64,000 nt of DNA from NCBI GenBank assembly GCA_030761205.1, contig JAULJL010000003.1, forward strand, positions 248,001-312,000, read 5' to 3'. Positions 1 through 14,638 of this stretch are shown here, in pieces. Below the pieces are notes generated by a model. That model did not search any database. It was not told the origin of the DNA and was given only the letters and a program-made list of their open reading frames with translations. The translations under genes and the position numbers were made by a program. Position 1 is the first letter of the stretch. Every line of letters begins with the position of its first letter. This DNA is from Fremontodendron californicum. Its lineage: Eukaryota > Streptophyta > Magnoliopsida > Malvales > Malvaceae.

Positions 1-290
1 GTGATTTGTTTATTCTTTGCTTCAACATGTTGGCATCGTGATTGCATTTATTACAGACATAGTCAGCATGTTTCCACTATATATGTCCATACATTATTTT
101 TTATTCTTCACATGCATCAAATAACAGTCATGGCTCATTCATCATGACATACATTTGGGGGAAATAAAACAGAAGTTGGCTTGGCTTTAGGAGTCTTTGA
201 AAGAATTTCCATTTCAAATCAGAGGTATCAGAAATACTGAGTACCCTTTTAATACAGGTTAGTGCTATAGAGAACGAACAAGTTGCCCTA
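1..290 (+). other. Unassigned leader next to a retrotransposon gag fragment
   Basis: This stretch is not satellite and has no recognisable coding signature. It leads directly into the gag-like frame that follows. The reading frame can be extended upstream of the first ATG to about position 258, just after a TTTTAATACAG that resembles a splice acceptor. It is probably the 5' internal or intronic part of the same Tat/Ogre-like element. The element may continue beyond the left edge of the window. Confidence 0.35.
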
Positions 291-935
291 ATGGAAAGAA
301 TGGAAAAGGTACATGAAGAATTGCGAGAACAGCTGGCAAAGTCTCAAGCAGAATCTAAAGATCAGATGATTAAATTGATGGAGCTAATGTCCACTGTAAT
401 CAAGGGATACACTGAACACCTGGCCGCCAGAGAAGGGTTAGAGGCACGAAGGGGTCAGAATGAGGTCGTAATGGTGGATGCCCAGAACACTGTTAACCCC
501 GTCAATGTCCTAAACTCAGATGATCCAGCCGAACAGGAAAAGTTGAAAATGGTTGCAGTAAATAAGGTTGAGTTGGCAGATTCCCAAGGGAAATATAAGT
601 TGTTAAATGAAAGGCTCCGGGTAGTAGAAAGTACAGATGTATTTGGGAGTTTAGATGCGAAAGAACGATGTTTGGTCCTCGATTTAGTCATTCCTCCTAA
701 GTTCAAGATCCCTGACTTTGTGAAATATGACGGGACAACCGATCCGTCAGCCCACATCACTATGTTTTGCCGGAAGATGACAAGTCATATAGATAATGAT
801 AAGCTTTTGATTCACTGCTTTCAGGATAGCCTCAGCAGGTCCGAATTAGGTGGGATAGTCAGTTGAGCAAGGATCAGATTCGCTCTTGGAATGACCTGGC
901 TAGGGTTTTTCTAAACCAGTACAAGCATATGACCG
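291..935 (+). pseudogene. Tat/Ogre-like Ty3/gypsy gag, N-terminal half, truncated and frameshifted
   Basis: This is the structural capsid polyprotein start of a plant LTR retrotransposon. The first ~60 residues are charged and helical (MERMEKVHEELREQ), followed by a variable linker. From residue ~145 the family-typical core VIPPKFKIPDFVKYDG appears, then HITMFCRKM and LIHCFQDSLS, as in gag proteins of the Tat/Ogre lineage. The frame stops at 866. About 20 bases earlier there is a frameshift, because the expected continuation (QLSKDQIRSWNDLARVFLNQ, then YKHMTDM) runs in another frame up to about 935. There the sequence changes to satellite, so the capsid C-terminus, zinc knuckle, protease and most of pol are missing. 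The start at 291 is the first ATG in frame, and the true start could be upstream. The integrase end of the same family lies at 24351 in the same orientation. Family assignment is from motif recall, not a search. Confidence 0.75.
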
Positions 936-3900
936 ACATGGCTATAATAGTGTTAATAAGAAATCTATTTATTAATCATAGATATAAATATATTAATCGG
1001 GTGGTCTTGTCAGTCACATAAATATATTTATTACAATTACATAGATATATTACAATTACATAGATATTACAATTACATATATATATTTCAATTACATAGA
1101 TATATTACAATTACATAGATAAATATATACATGTAATATATATTGGATATATATATATATTACATAGATAAATATATACATGTAATATTAGAATTACATA
1201 GATACATTAGATATATATATATATATATATTAAAATTACATAGATATATGACGGTTACATAGATATATTACAATTACATAGATATATTACATAGATACAT
1301 TACAATTACAAAGATATATTACAATTACTTAGATATATTACATAGATACATTACAATTACATAGATATATTATAATTACATAGATATATTAAAACTACAT
1401 AGATATATTATTACAATTATATAGATATATAATATTATATATTACAATTACACATTAAATATATTAAAATACATCTAATATATAATGTTTTCGAATTACA
1501 TTGATATATTAGAATTACATAGATACATTAGATATATATATATTATAATTACATAGATATACTACAGTTACATAGATATATTACAATTACATAGATATAT
1601 TACAATTACATAAATATATTACAATTAATAATGTATCTATGTAATATTACATAGATATATTACATAAATATATTACAATGACATAGATATATTACAACTA
1701 CAAAGATATATTATCTATGTAATTATATCTTCGTAATTTTATGTAATATATGTAATATATCTATGTAATAGTAATATATCTATGTAATTACATAGATATA
1801 TTAGAATTACATAGATATATTACAATTAAAATACATGTAATATATATATATATCTATGTAATATTACATAGATATATTATAATTACATAGATATATTACA
1901 ATTGCATAAATATATTACAATAACATAGATATATTAGAATCACATAGATATATTAGAATTACATAGATATTACATGTATATAATTACATAGATATTTTAC
2001 AATTACATAGATATATTACAATTACATAGATGTATTTCAATTACATAGATATATTACAATTACATAGATATATTAGAATTACATAGATACATAGATATTA
2101 CATGTATATAATTACATAGATATATATTACATAGATATATTACATTAACACTATTAAATATATTACAATTACATATATATATTACATATAATAATATATG
2201 AATGTGTAATATATGTATGTAATTGTATTATATCTATGTAATTTTAATATATCTATGTAATTGTAATGTATCTATGTAATTGTAATTGTAATATATATAT
2301 CTATGTAATTACATTATCTAATGTTTTCAATAATTCTAATGTATTTATTACATAGATATACTATTACAATTACATAGATATACATTTATGTAATTATAAT
2401 ATATCTATGTAATTGTAATATATCTATGTAATTGTAATATATCTATGTAATTTTAATATATCTATGTAATTGTTTATATCTATGTAACTATAATATATCT
2501 TTGTCGTTGTAATATATCTATGTAAGTGTAATATATTTATGTAATATATATATGTAATATTACATAGATACATTATTAATTGTAATATATTTATGTAATT
2601 GTAATATATCTATGTAATATATTATCTATGTAATTGTAATATATCAATGTAATTTTAATATATCTATGTAATTGTAATGTATCTATGTAATATATCTATG
2701 TAATGGTAATATATCTATGTAACTGTAGTATATCTACGTAATTGTAATATATATATATATGTAATTGTAATATATTTATGTAATATATCTATGTAATTGT
2801 AATATATTTAAGTAATTATAACATATTTGTGTAATACATTGTAATATATCTATGTAGTTGTATTTATAATATACAGGTAATTGTAATTGTAATATATTAC
2901 GATAGCTATGTAATTCTAATGTTTTCTGTAATTGTAATATATCTATGTAATTGTAATATATTTATGTAATAGTAATATATCTATGTTATTGTAATATATT
3001 TATGCAATTGTAATATATCTATGTAATTATAATATGTCTTTGTAATTGTAATATATCTATGTAATTGTAATATATTTGTGTATAGTAATATATCTATGTA
3101 ATTGTAATATATCTATGTAATTGTAATATATTTTTGTAATTATATATTTGTGTAATTGTAATTGTAATATATGTATGTAATATATCTATGTAATTGTAAT
3201 ATATATATATATCTATGAAATATATTTATCTATGTAATTGTAATATATCTACGTATTTATTTAGATATATATATTTGTGTTATTGTAATTGTAATATATA
3301 CATATATTTATGTAATATATGTGATATATCTATATAATTGTAATATATCTATGTAATAGTAATATATCTATGTAATTGTAATTATGTGATTGTAATATAT
3401 GTAATATATCTATGTTATTAGATATCTATGTAATTGTAAATATATTTATGTAATTGTAATATATCTATGTAATTCTAATATATTTATGTAATTGTAATAT
3501 CTATGTAATAGTAATTGTAATATATATCTATGTAATATATCTATGTAATTGTAATATATTTATGTAATTGTAATATATCTATGTAATTGTAATATATCTA
3601 TGTAATTGTAAGATCTATGTAATTGTAATATATTTATGTAATGTATCTATGTACTATATATATGTAATTGTAATATATCTATGTAATTGTAAATATATTT
3701 ATGTAATATATCTATGTAAATGTAATATATCTATGTAATTGTAATAGTATATCTAATGTAATTGTAATATATTAGAATTACACAAATATATTACATAGAA
3801 TTACATAGATATCGTTATAGGGTTTATGTAATTATATATATCTATGTAATATATCTATGTAGTAGTAATACAATTATAATAAATATATGCAATTGTAATA

Positions 3901-6900
3901 TATCTATATAATTGTAATATAAATATTAATAAATATATCTATGTAATTATAATATATCTATGTAATATATTATCTATGTAATTGTAATATATCTATGTAA
4001 ATTGTAATATATTTATGTAATTATAATATATCTATGTTACAGTAATATATCTATGTAATTGTATTATATATCTATGTAATATATTAAAATTACATAGATA
4101 TATCACAATTACATATCTATTGTAATATTACATAGATATAGATATATTACATAGATATATTACAATTACATAGATGTATTACAATTGCATAGATATATTA
4201 GAATTTCATGTATTTTAATATATCTAAAGTGTAATTGTAATGTATCTATGTAATTGTAATATATCTATGTAATTGTAATATATCTATGTAACTGTAATTG
4301 TAATATTACATAGATATATTTATGTAATTGTAATATATCTATGTAATTGTAATATATATCTATGTAATTGTAATACATCTATGTAATTGTAAAAACATAT
4401 GTATTTGTAATATATTTATGTAATATATCTACGTAATATTACATAGATATATTACATAAATATAATACAATTACATAGATACATTACAATTACATAGATA
4501 TATACGTTACAATTACAATTACTTAATTATATTACAATTACATAGATAATATATTACATAGATATATTACATAGATAATATATTTGTGTAATTGTAATGT
4601 ATCTATGTAATTCTAATATATCTATGTAATTCTATGTAATTGTAATATATATCTATGCAATTGTAATATATCGATGTAATTGTAATATATCTATTACATT
4701 CATATATTATTACAATTATATAGATATATATATATATATATATATGTAATTGTAATATATATCTATGCAATTATAATATATCTATGTAATTGTAATATAT
4801 TTATGTAATTGTAATATATCTATGTAATTGTAATATATTTATGCAATTGTAATATATCTATGTTATTATAATATGTCTATGTAATTCTAATATATCTATG
4901 TAATTGTAATATATTTGTGTATTGTAATATATCTATATAACTGTAATATATCTATGTAATTGTAATATATTTTTGTAATTATATATTTGTGTAATTGTAA
5001 TTGTAATATATGTATGTATATCTATGTTATTGTAATATATCTATGTAATTGTAATATATATATATATATATCTATGTAATATATTTATCTATGTAATTGT
5101 AATATATCTATGTACTTATTTAGATATATATTTGTGTAATTTTAATTGTAATATATACATATATTTAACTAATATATGTAATATATCTATGTAATAGTAA
5201 TATATCTATGTAATTGTAATATATCTATGTAATTGTAATTATGTGATTGTAATATATGTAATATATCTATGTAATTAGATATCTATGTAATTGTAAATAT
5301 ATTTATGTAATTGTAATATATCTATGTAATTCTAATATATTTATGTAATTGTCTATGTAATTGTAATTGTAACATATATCTATGTAATATATCTATGTAA
5401 TTGTAATATATTTATGTAATTGTAATATATCTATGCAATTGTAATATATCTATGTAATTGTAATATCTATGTAATTGTAATATATTTATGTAGTGTATCT
5501 ATGTAATATATCTATGTAATTCTAATATATCTATGTAATTGTATTATATTTATGTAATTATAATATATCTATGTTATTGTAATATATCTATGTAATTGTA
5601 ATATATATCTATGTAATATATTACAATTACATAGATATATTACAATTACATATCTATTGTAACATTACATGGATATAGAGATATTACATAAATATATTAC
5701 TATTACATAAATGTATTACAATTGCATAGATATATTACAATTACAATTACAAGTATTTTAATATATCTAATGTGTAATTGTAATGTATCTATGTAATTGT
5801 AATATATCTATGTAATTACAAAAATATGTAATTGTAATATATATCTATGCAATTGTAATATATCTATTTAATTGTAATATATCTATGTAAACATTAGAAT
5901 TACATAGATACATTGATATATTAGAATAACATAGATACATTGGATATATATATATATATTACAATTACATAGATATACTACAGTTACATAGATATATTAC
6001 AATTAAATATATATATATTACATAGATACATTACAATTACATAGATATATTACAATTACATAGATATATTACAATTATATAGATAATATATTACATAGAT
6101 ATATTACAATTACATAAATATATTACAATTAATAATGTATCTAAGTAATATTACATAGATATATTTCATAAATATATTACAATTACATAGATATATTACA
6201 ACTACAAAGATATATTATAGTTACATAGATATATTACAATTACATAGATATATTACAATTACATAGAATTACATAGATATATTAAAATTACATAGATATA
6301 TTACAATTACATAGATATATTACAATTGCATTGATATATATTACAATTACATATATATCTATATAATTGTAATAATATATGAATGTAATAGATTTATGAC
6401 ACTTACATAGATATATTACAATTACATAGATGTACTACAGTTACTTAAATATATTACAATTACACCAATATATTACAATTACATAAATATATTACAATAA
6501 CATAGATATATTATAATTACATAAATATATTACAATTACATAGATATATTACAATTACATATATTATTACAATTTACATAGATATATTACATTAACACAA
6601 TTACATAGATATATTATTACAATTACATAAATATATTACATAGATATATTACAATTACATAGATATATTTATGTAGTACAATTATATTACATAGATATCT
6701 ATGTAATATATTACAATTACATAAATATATTACAATAACATAGATATATTATAATTACATAAATATATTACAATTACATAGATATATTACAATTACATAT
6801 ATTATTACAATTTACATAGATATATTACATTAACACAATTACATAGATATATTATTACAATTACATAAATATATTACATAGATATATTACAATTACATAG

Positions 6901-7280
6901 ATATATTTATGTAGTACAATTATATTACATAGATATCTATGTAATATATCTATGTACTTGTAATGTATCTATGTAATTGTAATATCTATGTAATATATCT
7001 ATGTAATTGTAATATATCTATGCAATTGTAATTATAATATATCTAATGTGTAACTGTAATAAATATATTTATATAATATATCTATGTAATTGTAATATCT
7101 ATGTAATTGTAAAGTATCTATGTAATATATCTATGTAATTGTATATTACAATTACATATCTATGTAATTGTAATATATCTATGTAATTGTAATATACTTT
7201 AGTAATTGTAATATATTTGTGTAATATATTGTAATATATCTATGTAATTGTAAAATATCTATGTAACTGTAGTATATCTA
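936..7280. repeat. AT-rich 19-bp satellite, block 1
   Basis: Tandem and shuffled copies of TACATAGATATATTACAAT (16 of 19 bases A or T), read as a 13-bp box plus a 6-bp TACAAT box. The forward orientation dominates at about 1017-2190, 4080-4215, 4440-4570 and 5890-6950. The reverse complement (ATTGTAATATATCTATGTA) dominates at about 2190-4070, 4570-5600 and 6950-7280. The first ~80 bases after the gag break include a non-satellite filler near 998-1016. A recurring landmark module with the AAACCCTATAACG signature appears in reverse orientation near 3805-3830. There are no genes. ORFs across this region are repeat translations rich in Y, I, N, T and L. Confidence 0.95.
6465..6955 (+). repeat. 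Tandem duplication, 2 x 238 bp, visually identical
   Basis: Two adjacent copies with period 238 bp (copy starts 6481 and 6719) match base for base as far as I can read. Each contains the same irregular landmarks: a TTACATTAACACAATTAC tract and a TTTATGTAGTACAATTATAT tract. Neighbouring satellite monomers differ from each other by 5-20%, so this duplication must be much younger than the surrounding array. Confidence 0.85.
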
Positions 7281-7379
7281 CACTACAAACAAATTGCCAT
7301 ATAGTGACGGTCCTAAAAGCGTTGGTAAAACTCCAAAATCCGTCGCTAAAAGTCCTAAAACCCTATACCGATGGTCAAA

Positions 7380-7812
7380 ATGACTATTCCGACAAAAAAT
7401 TAAGCCGCGGTAAAACCCTCGTCGATATAAACCTATACCGACGGAAAAGGTGACCGTCGAAATAGGATGTATAACCTATACCATTGGTTTTAGACGTCAC
7501 TAATGTTACTACTGTCGGAATAGCCTATGTTGGGGTAGCCCTTTTGCTCTTACCTATACAATATCCGTCGGTATTGATACCGCATCTATACCGACGGCTT
7601 TTGTATCGTAGGTATAGATACCGTATCTATACCGACGGCTTTTGTATCCGTCGATATAGATACCGCATCTATACCGATGGCTTTTGTATCAGTAGGTATA
7701 GATACCGTATCTATACCGACGGCTTTTGTATCCGTCGGTATGGATACCATAGATATACATATACCGACGGTTTTTTTTTTTGTTTTTTCTGGCGTCCGTC
7801 GGTATAGATTAA
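7380..7812. repeat. CACTA subterminal repeats (CCGACGG motifs)
   Basis: At least ten alternating direct and inverted copies of a ~10-11-bp motif (TACCGACGG / CCGTCGGTATA), many arranged as hairpins around a GCTTTTGTAT spacer with a ~70-bp periodicity. In CACTA elements such subterminal arrays bind the TnpA-type protein. The open frames across this stretch on both strands are artefacts of the repeats. Confidence 0.8.
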
Positions 7813-8331
7813 AATGTAAAATATACAATTAACCTATAGCGACAGTTTGTCGTAAATTTACTGACGGTTTACTCCGTTAATATACTATACATTTTTTGTT
7901 GTTATATGAACTGTCAGTATAGAGGTCAGAGTGTCGGTAAAAATAAAATTTTATCATATTTTTCAATTACTAATATTGATATATTTATAATTTAATCCAA
8001 GATATTTCATATAAAAAAAAACCATTATAAGAAAGTACAAAATATTTCATAATATTAAAAATAAAATTACAAATATATTGTCTTAATTATATTACTTTTA
8101 CAAGCTAAATAGAAGTCGCAAGCTAAAGTATAATACAGTCTTAAAATTGAAAATTAGCAATCCAAACACAAAGTAAATAAGCAATCCAAATACATAAAGT
8201 GAAATAAGCAATCCAAATCTCATGAATATTCCTATGGAGCAGTATCTGCATAAAATTGACAAATATTATACAATTAAAAGCAATTAAGTAGTGAAGTCAA
8301 TATAGAAGAATAAAATAATCAAGTAGTTTAC

Positions 8332-8416
8332 CATCTTCATTTTTATTAACTTGATGACTAGAAGTTGAAGACCTTATTATTGGTGACAAATTTGGAGCAC
8401 TACCAGCATCAGGTAC
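8332..8416 (-). pseudogene. Possible exon remnant inside the CACTA fragment
   Basis: On the minus strand an 85-nt open stretch starts after a plausible acceptor (TTTTTAG) and ends at a plausible donor (GATG|GTAAAC). It reads VPDAGSAPNLSPIIRSS followed by a polar serine- and asparagine-rich tail. This composition would fit a C-terminal exon of a CACTA-encoded protein near the 3' end of the element, but I do not recognise the peptide. It could be chance. Confidence 0.25.
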
Positions 8417-8728
8417 CTAAAAAGTATATGTTCTGTCAATATATATTTATTGAATTAAGCTTATACACATTACATCTACTCAAAAGGTAAAAATATTATG
8501 TGAAATATGATCTACATTTCAGTTTCACAATCCTACCACAATCAAGCAATTCCTCGACATTTCAAGTTCCAAAATCCTACCACAATCAAGCAACATGCCT
8601 AACCTAGATATTATGTGAAAGATGATCTACATTTCAAGTCCCACAATCCTACCACAATCAAGCAGCTGAATATATTTTAAAAGATGAATTTATTCTACAT
8701 TAACGCTGCTACCGAAATATATTACCTC

Positions 8729-11700
8729 TCTATGTAATTGTAAATATATTACAATTACATATTTATATTACAAAACAATGGATATTACAATTAAATAGAT
8801 ATATTACATATTACATTTATTAGATATTACATAGATATATCTATTTAATGTAACGTATATATATCGATGTAATTCTAATGTATCTATGTAATTGTAAATA
8901 TATTTATGTAATTGTAATATATCTATGTAATTGTAAATATTTGTGTAAATATGTAATATATTTTTCTAATATATCTATGTAATTGTAATATATCTATGTA
9001 ATTCTAATATATAACCCGTCCGGACCTGACCCTATATACATTCAATTACATAGATACATTACAATTACATAGATATATTACAATTACATAGATATATTAT
9101 AATTACATAGATATATTAGACAAATATATTTGTAAATTTAAAATTTTCAGTATTATATCTATGTAGTTGTAATGTATATATCAATGTAATTGTATATTAC
9201 ATGTGATATATCTATGTAATTCTAATGTATCTATGTAATTGTATTATATCTAAGTAATCGTAATAAATCTATGTAATTGTAATATTATACGATTACATAG
9301 ATTGATAATTGTAATGTATCTATGTAATTGTAATATATCTGTGTAATTGTAATGTATTTATGTAATTGTAAAATATCAATGTAATTATATCTATGTATAT
9401 TCATATCTAATATATCTATGTAATTTGAATGTTTTATGTAATTGTATCTATGTAAACATTAGAATTACATAGATATATTACAATTACTTAAAACATTATA
9501 TTTGGTAATTTATACATTACAACTACATAGATATCTAATGCAATATATGTATGTAATTTTAATATATCTCTGTAATTGTAATATATCTATGTAGATATAT
9601 TACACTTACTAAAAACATTAGATATTACAAGCATGTATTACAATTAAATAGATACATAGATATATTACAACTACAAATATATATTATAGTTACATAGATA
9701 GGGAATTGTAAATATATTACAACTACAAAGATATATTACAATTACATAAATATATTACAATTGCATAGTTGTATTACAATTGCATAGATATATTACAATT
9801 ACTTAAAACATTAGAAATACATTGTAATATACCTATATAGTTGTAATATGTCTATGTAATTGTAATATGTCTATGTAATTGTAATATATTTGTGTATTGT
9901 AATATATCTATGTAATTGTAATATACCTATATAATTGTAATATGTCTATGTAATTGTAATATATCTATGTAATTGTAATATATCAATGTAATTGTAATAT
10001 ATCTGTGTAATTCTAATCTATCTATGTAATTCTAATATATCTATATAATTCAATTAGATAATACATGTATTGTTATATATCTAATGTGTAATTGTAATAT
10101 ATCTAATTAATTCTGATGTTTTATGTAATTGTAATGTATCTATGTAATTGTAATATATTTGTATAATACATTATAATATATGTATGTAGTTGTAATTGTA
10201 ATATAAATGTAATTGTAATTGTAATTGTAATATGTTACAATAGATATGTAATTCTAATATTTTCAGTAATTGTTATATATCTATGTAATTCTAATGTTTT
10301 CAATAATTGTAATATATTTATGTAATTGTAATATATCTATGTTATTGTAATATATTTATGTAATTGTAATATATTTGTGTAATTGTAATATATCTATGCA
10401 ACTGTAGTATATCTATGTAAGTGTAATATATATATCCAATGTATCTATGTAATTGTAATATATTAATGTAATTCGAAAACATTATATATTACATGTATTT
10501 TAAAATATCTAATATCTAATGTGTAATTGTAATGTATCTATGTTACTGAAAACTTTAGATATATAATTGTAATTTATCTTTGTAATTATAATGTATCTAT
10601 GTAATTGTAATATATCTATGTAATTCTAATGTATCTAAGTAATTGTAATATATCTATGTAATTCTAATGTATCTATGTAATTCTAATGTTTTAAGTAATT
10701 GTAATATATCTATGTAACTGTAATATATCTATGTAATTGTAATATATCTATGTAATTGTAATATATTTCAATTACACAATGTTTTTGATAATTGTAATAT
10801 ATCTATATAATATATTTATGTAAATGTAATATATCTATGTAACTGTAATATGTCTATGCAATTGTCATGGATTGTTATATATCTAATGTGTAAGTGTAAT
10901 AAATATATTTATGTAATATATCTCTGTAATATTACGTAGATACATTATTAATTTTAAAATATTTATGTAATTGTAGTTATTTGAATGTGTAATTATAATG
11001 TATCTATTTAGTAGTAATATATTACATGTAATTGTAATATATCTATGCAATTGTAATATATTTGTGTATCTATTGTAATTTGTAATATATCTATGTAATT
11101 GTAATGTATTACAATACACAAATATCTATTACAATTTTATAGATATATTACAATAGATACACAAATATATTACAATTACATAGTTACATTACAATTAGAT
11201 AGATATATTATAATTACATAGATATATTACAATTACATAAATACATTACAATTACTTAAACATAATACAATTACATAGATTTATTACAATTACAAAAATA
11301 TATTACAATTACATAATAGAATTACATAAATGTATTACAATTACATAGATATATTGTTTATCTATGTAATTGTAATATATAACAATTTATACTACATAGA
11401 TATATTTATTGTAATGATAATGTATCTATGTAATTATAATATATTTATGTAATTGTAATATATCTATGTAATTTTAATATATTTGTGTAATTGTAGTATA
11501 TCTATATACTTGTAATATATTTGTGTAATTGTAATAAATGTATGTAATTCTAATATATTTATGTTACTGTAATATATCTATATAATTGTAATAAATTTGT
11601 GTAATTGTAATGTATCTATGTAATTGTAATATATCTATGTAGATTTATTACACATTACATAGATACATTACAATAGATATTACAATTGTAATATATTTTT

Positions 11701-13812
11701 GTATTACGTAGATAAATTAGAATTACGTAGATATATTATATTACATAGTTATATCTATGTAATTCTAATGTTTTAAGTAATTGTAATATATTTTTATAAT
11801 TGTAATATATCTATGTAATATATTTATCTATGTAATTATAATATATCTATGTTGTTTTAATATATCTATGTAATTTTAATATATTACAATTACACATTAG
11901 ATATATATCTATGTAATTGTAATATATCTATGTAATTGTAATATATTTATGTAATTCTAATATTTTTAATTAAATAAATATATTACAACTACATACATAT
12001 CTTACAATTACAAAAATTTATCTATGTAATTGTTATTTATCTATGTAATTGTAATATATTTGTGTAGTTGTAATATATGTAATATCTAATCTGTAATTGT
12101 AATATATTACATAGAATTACAATTACTATTACATAGATATATTACAATTACGTAAAACTTTTGAATTACATAAATATATTACAATTACATAGATACATTA
12201 CAATTACATAATATATTACTACATATTACATAGATATATATTACAATTACATAGATATATTATATTATAAATACGTAGATATATTACAATTACATAGATA
12301 TTTTACATAGATATTTATACATAAATATCTATGCAATTGTAATATATTATAATTACAATTACATAGGTACATTACAATTATATAGATATATTAAAATTAC
12401 ATAGATATATTATAATTACATATTTATATTAAAATTACATAGATGCATTACAATTATTTAGATATTACAATTATATATATATATAATTCTATGTAATTGT
12501 ATTGAATATGTAATTGTAATATATTTATTTATACATTACAACAATGATATATTTCATACATATGTAATTCTAATGTAATTGTAAAATATATATGTAATTG
12601 TAATATATCTATGAAGTTATATTACAATTCTATTAATTACAATTACATAGATATATCTATGTAAGTCTAATCTCTTATGTAATTGTAATATATTTATGTA
12701 ATTATAATATATCTAATATAATATATCTATGTAATTGTAATATTTCAGTAATTATATATATCTTACAATTTCCTAGATATATTACATAAATATTTTCAGT
12801 AATTGTAATATATCTAATATTTACCATAGATATATTTGTGTAATTGCAATTGTAATTACACATATTTATGTAATATATCTATGTAATTATAATACATCTA
12901 TGTTATATATCTATGTTATTGTAATATATCTATGTAATTGTAATATATCTATGTAATTGTAATATATTTGTGTAATTGTAATATATTTATGTAATTGTAA
13001 TATATCTATGTGGTTGTAATGTATCTATGTAATTGTAATAGATCTATGTAATTGTAATATATCTATATAATTCTAATGTATCTATGTAATTGTTATATAT
13101 CAATTTAATTCTAATGTTTTAAGTAATTGTAATATATCTATGTAATTGTAATGTATCTATATAATTGTAATATATCTATGTAATTGTAATATATTTGTGT
13201 AATTACATAGATATATTACAATTACATAGATACATAGATATATTTATGTATATATTACATAGATAGTATTTCTAACATCTATGTAATATTAGATATATTT
13301 CTATGTAATATATTAAAACATTATCATAGATACATTACAATTACATAGATATATTATAACTGCATAGAATTACAATTACATACATATATTACAGTTACAT
13401 AGATATATTACAACCATAATATGTAATTCTAATGTTTTAAGTAATATGTTTATGTAATTGTAATATATCTATTTAATTGTAAATCTATGTAGTTGTAAAA
13501 TATCAATGTAACATAGTAATGTAATATTACATAAATATTACATGTATTGTTATATATCTATGTAATTTTAATATATCTATGTAATATGTATGTAATTGTA
13601 ATATATCTATTTAATTGTAAATCTATGTAGTTGTAATATATCAATGTAATATATTAATGTAATATTACTTAAATATTACATGTATTGTTATATATCTATT
13701 TAATTGTAATATATCTATGTAATGTTTTTGTGTTTGTGATTGTAATATATATGTAGTTGTAATATATCTAATTGTAATTATAATATATTATAGTTACATA
13801 AATACATTAGAA
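8729..13812. repeat. AT-rich 19-bp satellite, block 2
   Basis: The same two-box satellite as the previous block, here mainly in the reverse orientation (ATTGTAATATATCTATGTA) with forward patches near 9040-9120, 9650-9800, 11130-11350, 12100-12480 and 13200-13420. It is more degenerate than other blocks. Variants carrying TTTTAAGTAATTG or TTTTCAATAATTG tails are common. A 24-bp GC-rich non-satellite insert sits at about 9013-9036. The interval ~11.66-12.16 kb is closely copied at 58.10-58.51 kb. No genes seen. Confidence 0.93.
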
Positions 13813-14342
13813 CAATTTAATTAATTTTCTTAAAGGATGAAAGATTAAAATGTTTTCAAAATTGTTGGGAATGCTACAACCTGCTCTTATCATAAGATTT
13901 GTGCATTTAGATGTTACTATCTTTGATTTTTACACTTTGTTAATTCATTTCTTATACATTTCCATTAGTTAATTAATAATAATTGAATTTCAAATTTGCA
14001 GTTCTACCAAATTTAGAGATCCATCACAGTAACTTCAGAAGCAAAGATTTAAAAGAGTAGGCATCAATGACAGAAGCAAAGAGAGCTCGGGTTCCAAATG
14101 TTCCTTTCTAGAAATATACAATGAGCAAATAAACATGCCAGAATACCCGTAGTAGACAACTAGACATCATAAGAGTTCTGTTTTCTTCGTTTCGATCTGT
14201 TACTACCCTCTTCTAGTCTCTTTGTGTTTTTGGTCTAGTGATTTTGCATGTTTATGCATGTAACGTGCTGACTTATTGTTTTCTTCTCTATCTTGGCTGT
14301 TCTTTGTATTTTATTAACCTATGCTACATATATTTGATGTAG

Positions 14343-14421
14343 ACACCTGATTTAAGTGGAGGTGATTTTCCGTCCAATTTACTGTCTTCAAAGACTGTAC
14401 TAACACCAAAACATACTATAG
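14343..14421 (+). pseudogene. Possible exon of the captured host gene
   Basis: A 79-nt open stretch begins after an acceptor-like GATGTAG and ends at a donor-like ATAG|GTATGG. It reads TPDLSGGDFPSNLLSSKTVL and then TPKHTI. The codon pattern and splice sites look like a real exon lying upstream of the IST1-like exon in the same orientation. I do not recognise the peptide. An 83-codon frame on the opposite strand across this region looks like a shadow. Confidence 0.35.
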
Positions 14422-14638
14422 GTATGGGAAAGAATATGGAACTATATTCCTTATGTAGCTGTTTGCCTTTAAAAATATTGTGATAGTTATAAGTAGTGGC
14501 ACTTTCATTTACAGTAGTTGATAAGTTATATAATTTTTGAAGTTGCTCAAAGAAAGAGTTAAAAACACACTGCATTTTGTAGAATGAAAATTTGAAGAAC
14601 CATCCTTTTTCAGGGAATGTTCTATAAATTTGAAATAA

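Larger units (their letters stand above)
7281..8728 (+). mobile_element. CACTA (En/Spm) DNA transposon end, truncated
   Basis: The left boundary is a canonical CACTA terminal motif, CACTACAAACAAATTGCC, placed exactly where the satellite stops. About 500 bp of subterminal repeats follow, built on TACCGACGG and its complement CCGTCGGTATA, the expected transposase-binding structure of this superfamily. From ~7830 to 8728 the DNA is internal and non-repetitive apart from short direct repeats (three copies of an AATCCTACCACAATCAAGCA tract at 8530-8660, and AGCAATCCAAA copies at 8155-8215). No matching inverted end (TTGTAGTG) is found before the satellite resumes, so the right half is missing. The related end at 48730 starts with the same 18 bases. 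Confidence 0.85.

Noticed and set aside
936..7280. Short regularly spaced repeats that could suggest a CRISPR array
   Set aside because: Spacers are not unique, the repeats are degenerate satellite monomers in both orientations, there are no cas genes, and the context is a plant genome.
7484..7828. Overlapping plus and minus open frames of 107 and 80 codons
   Set aside because: Generated by CACTA subterminal repeats. The peptides simply repeat RYRYRIYTDGF-type units.
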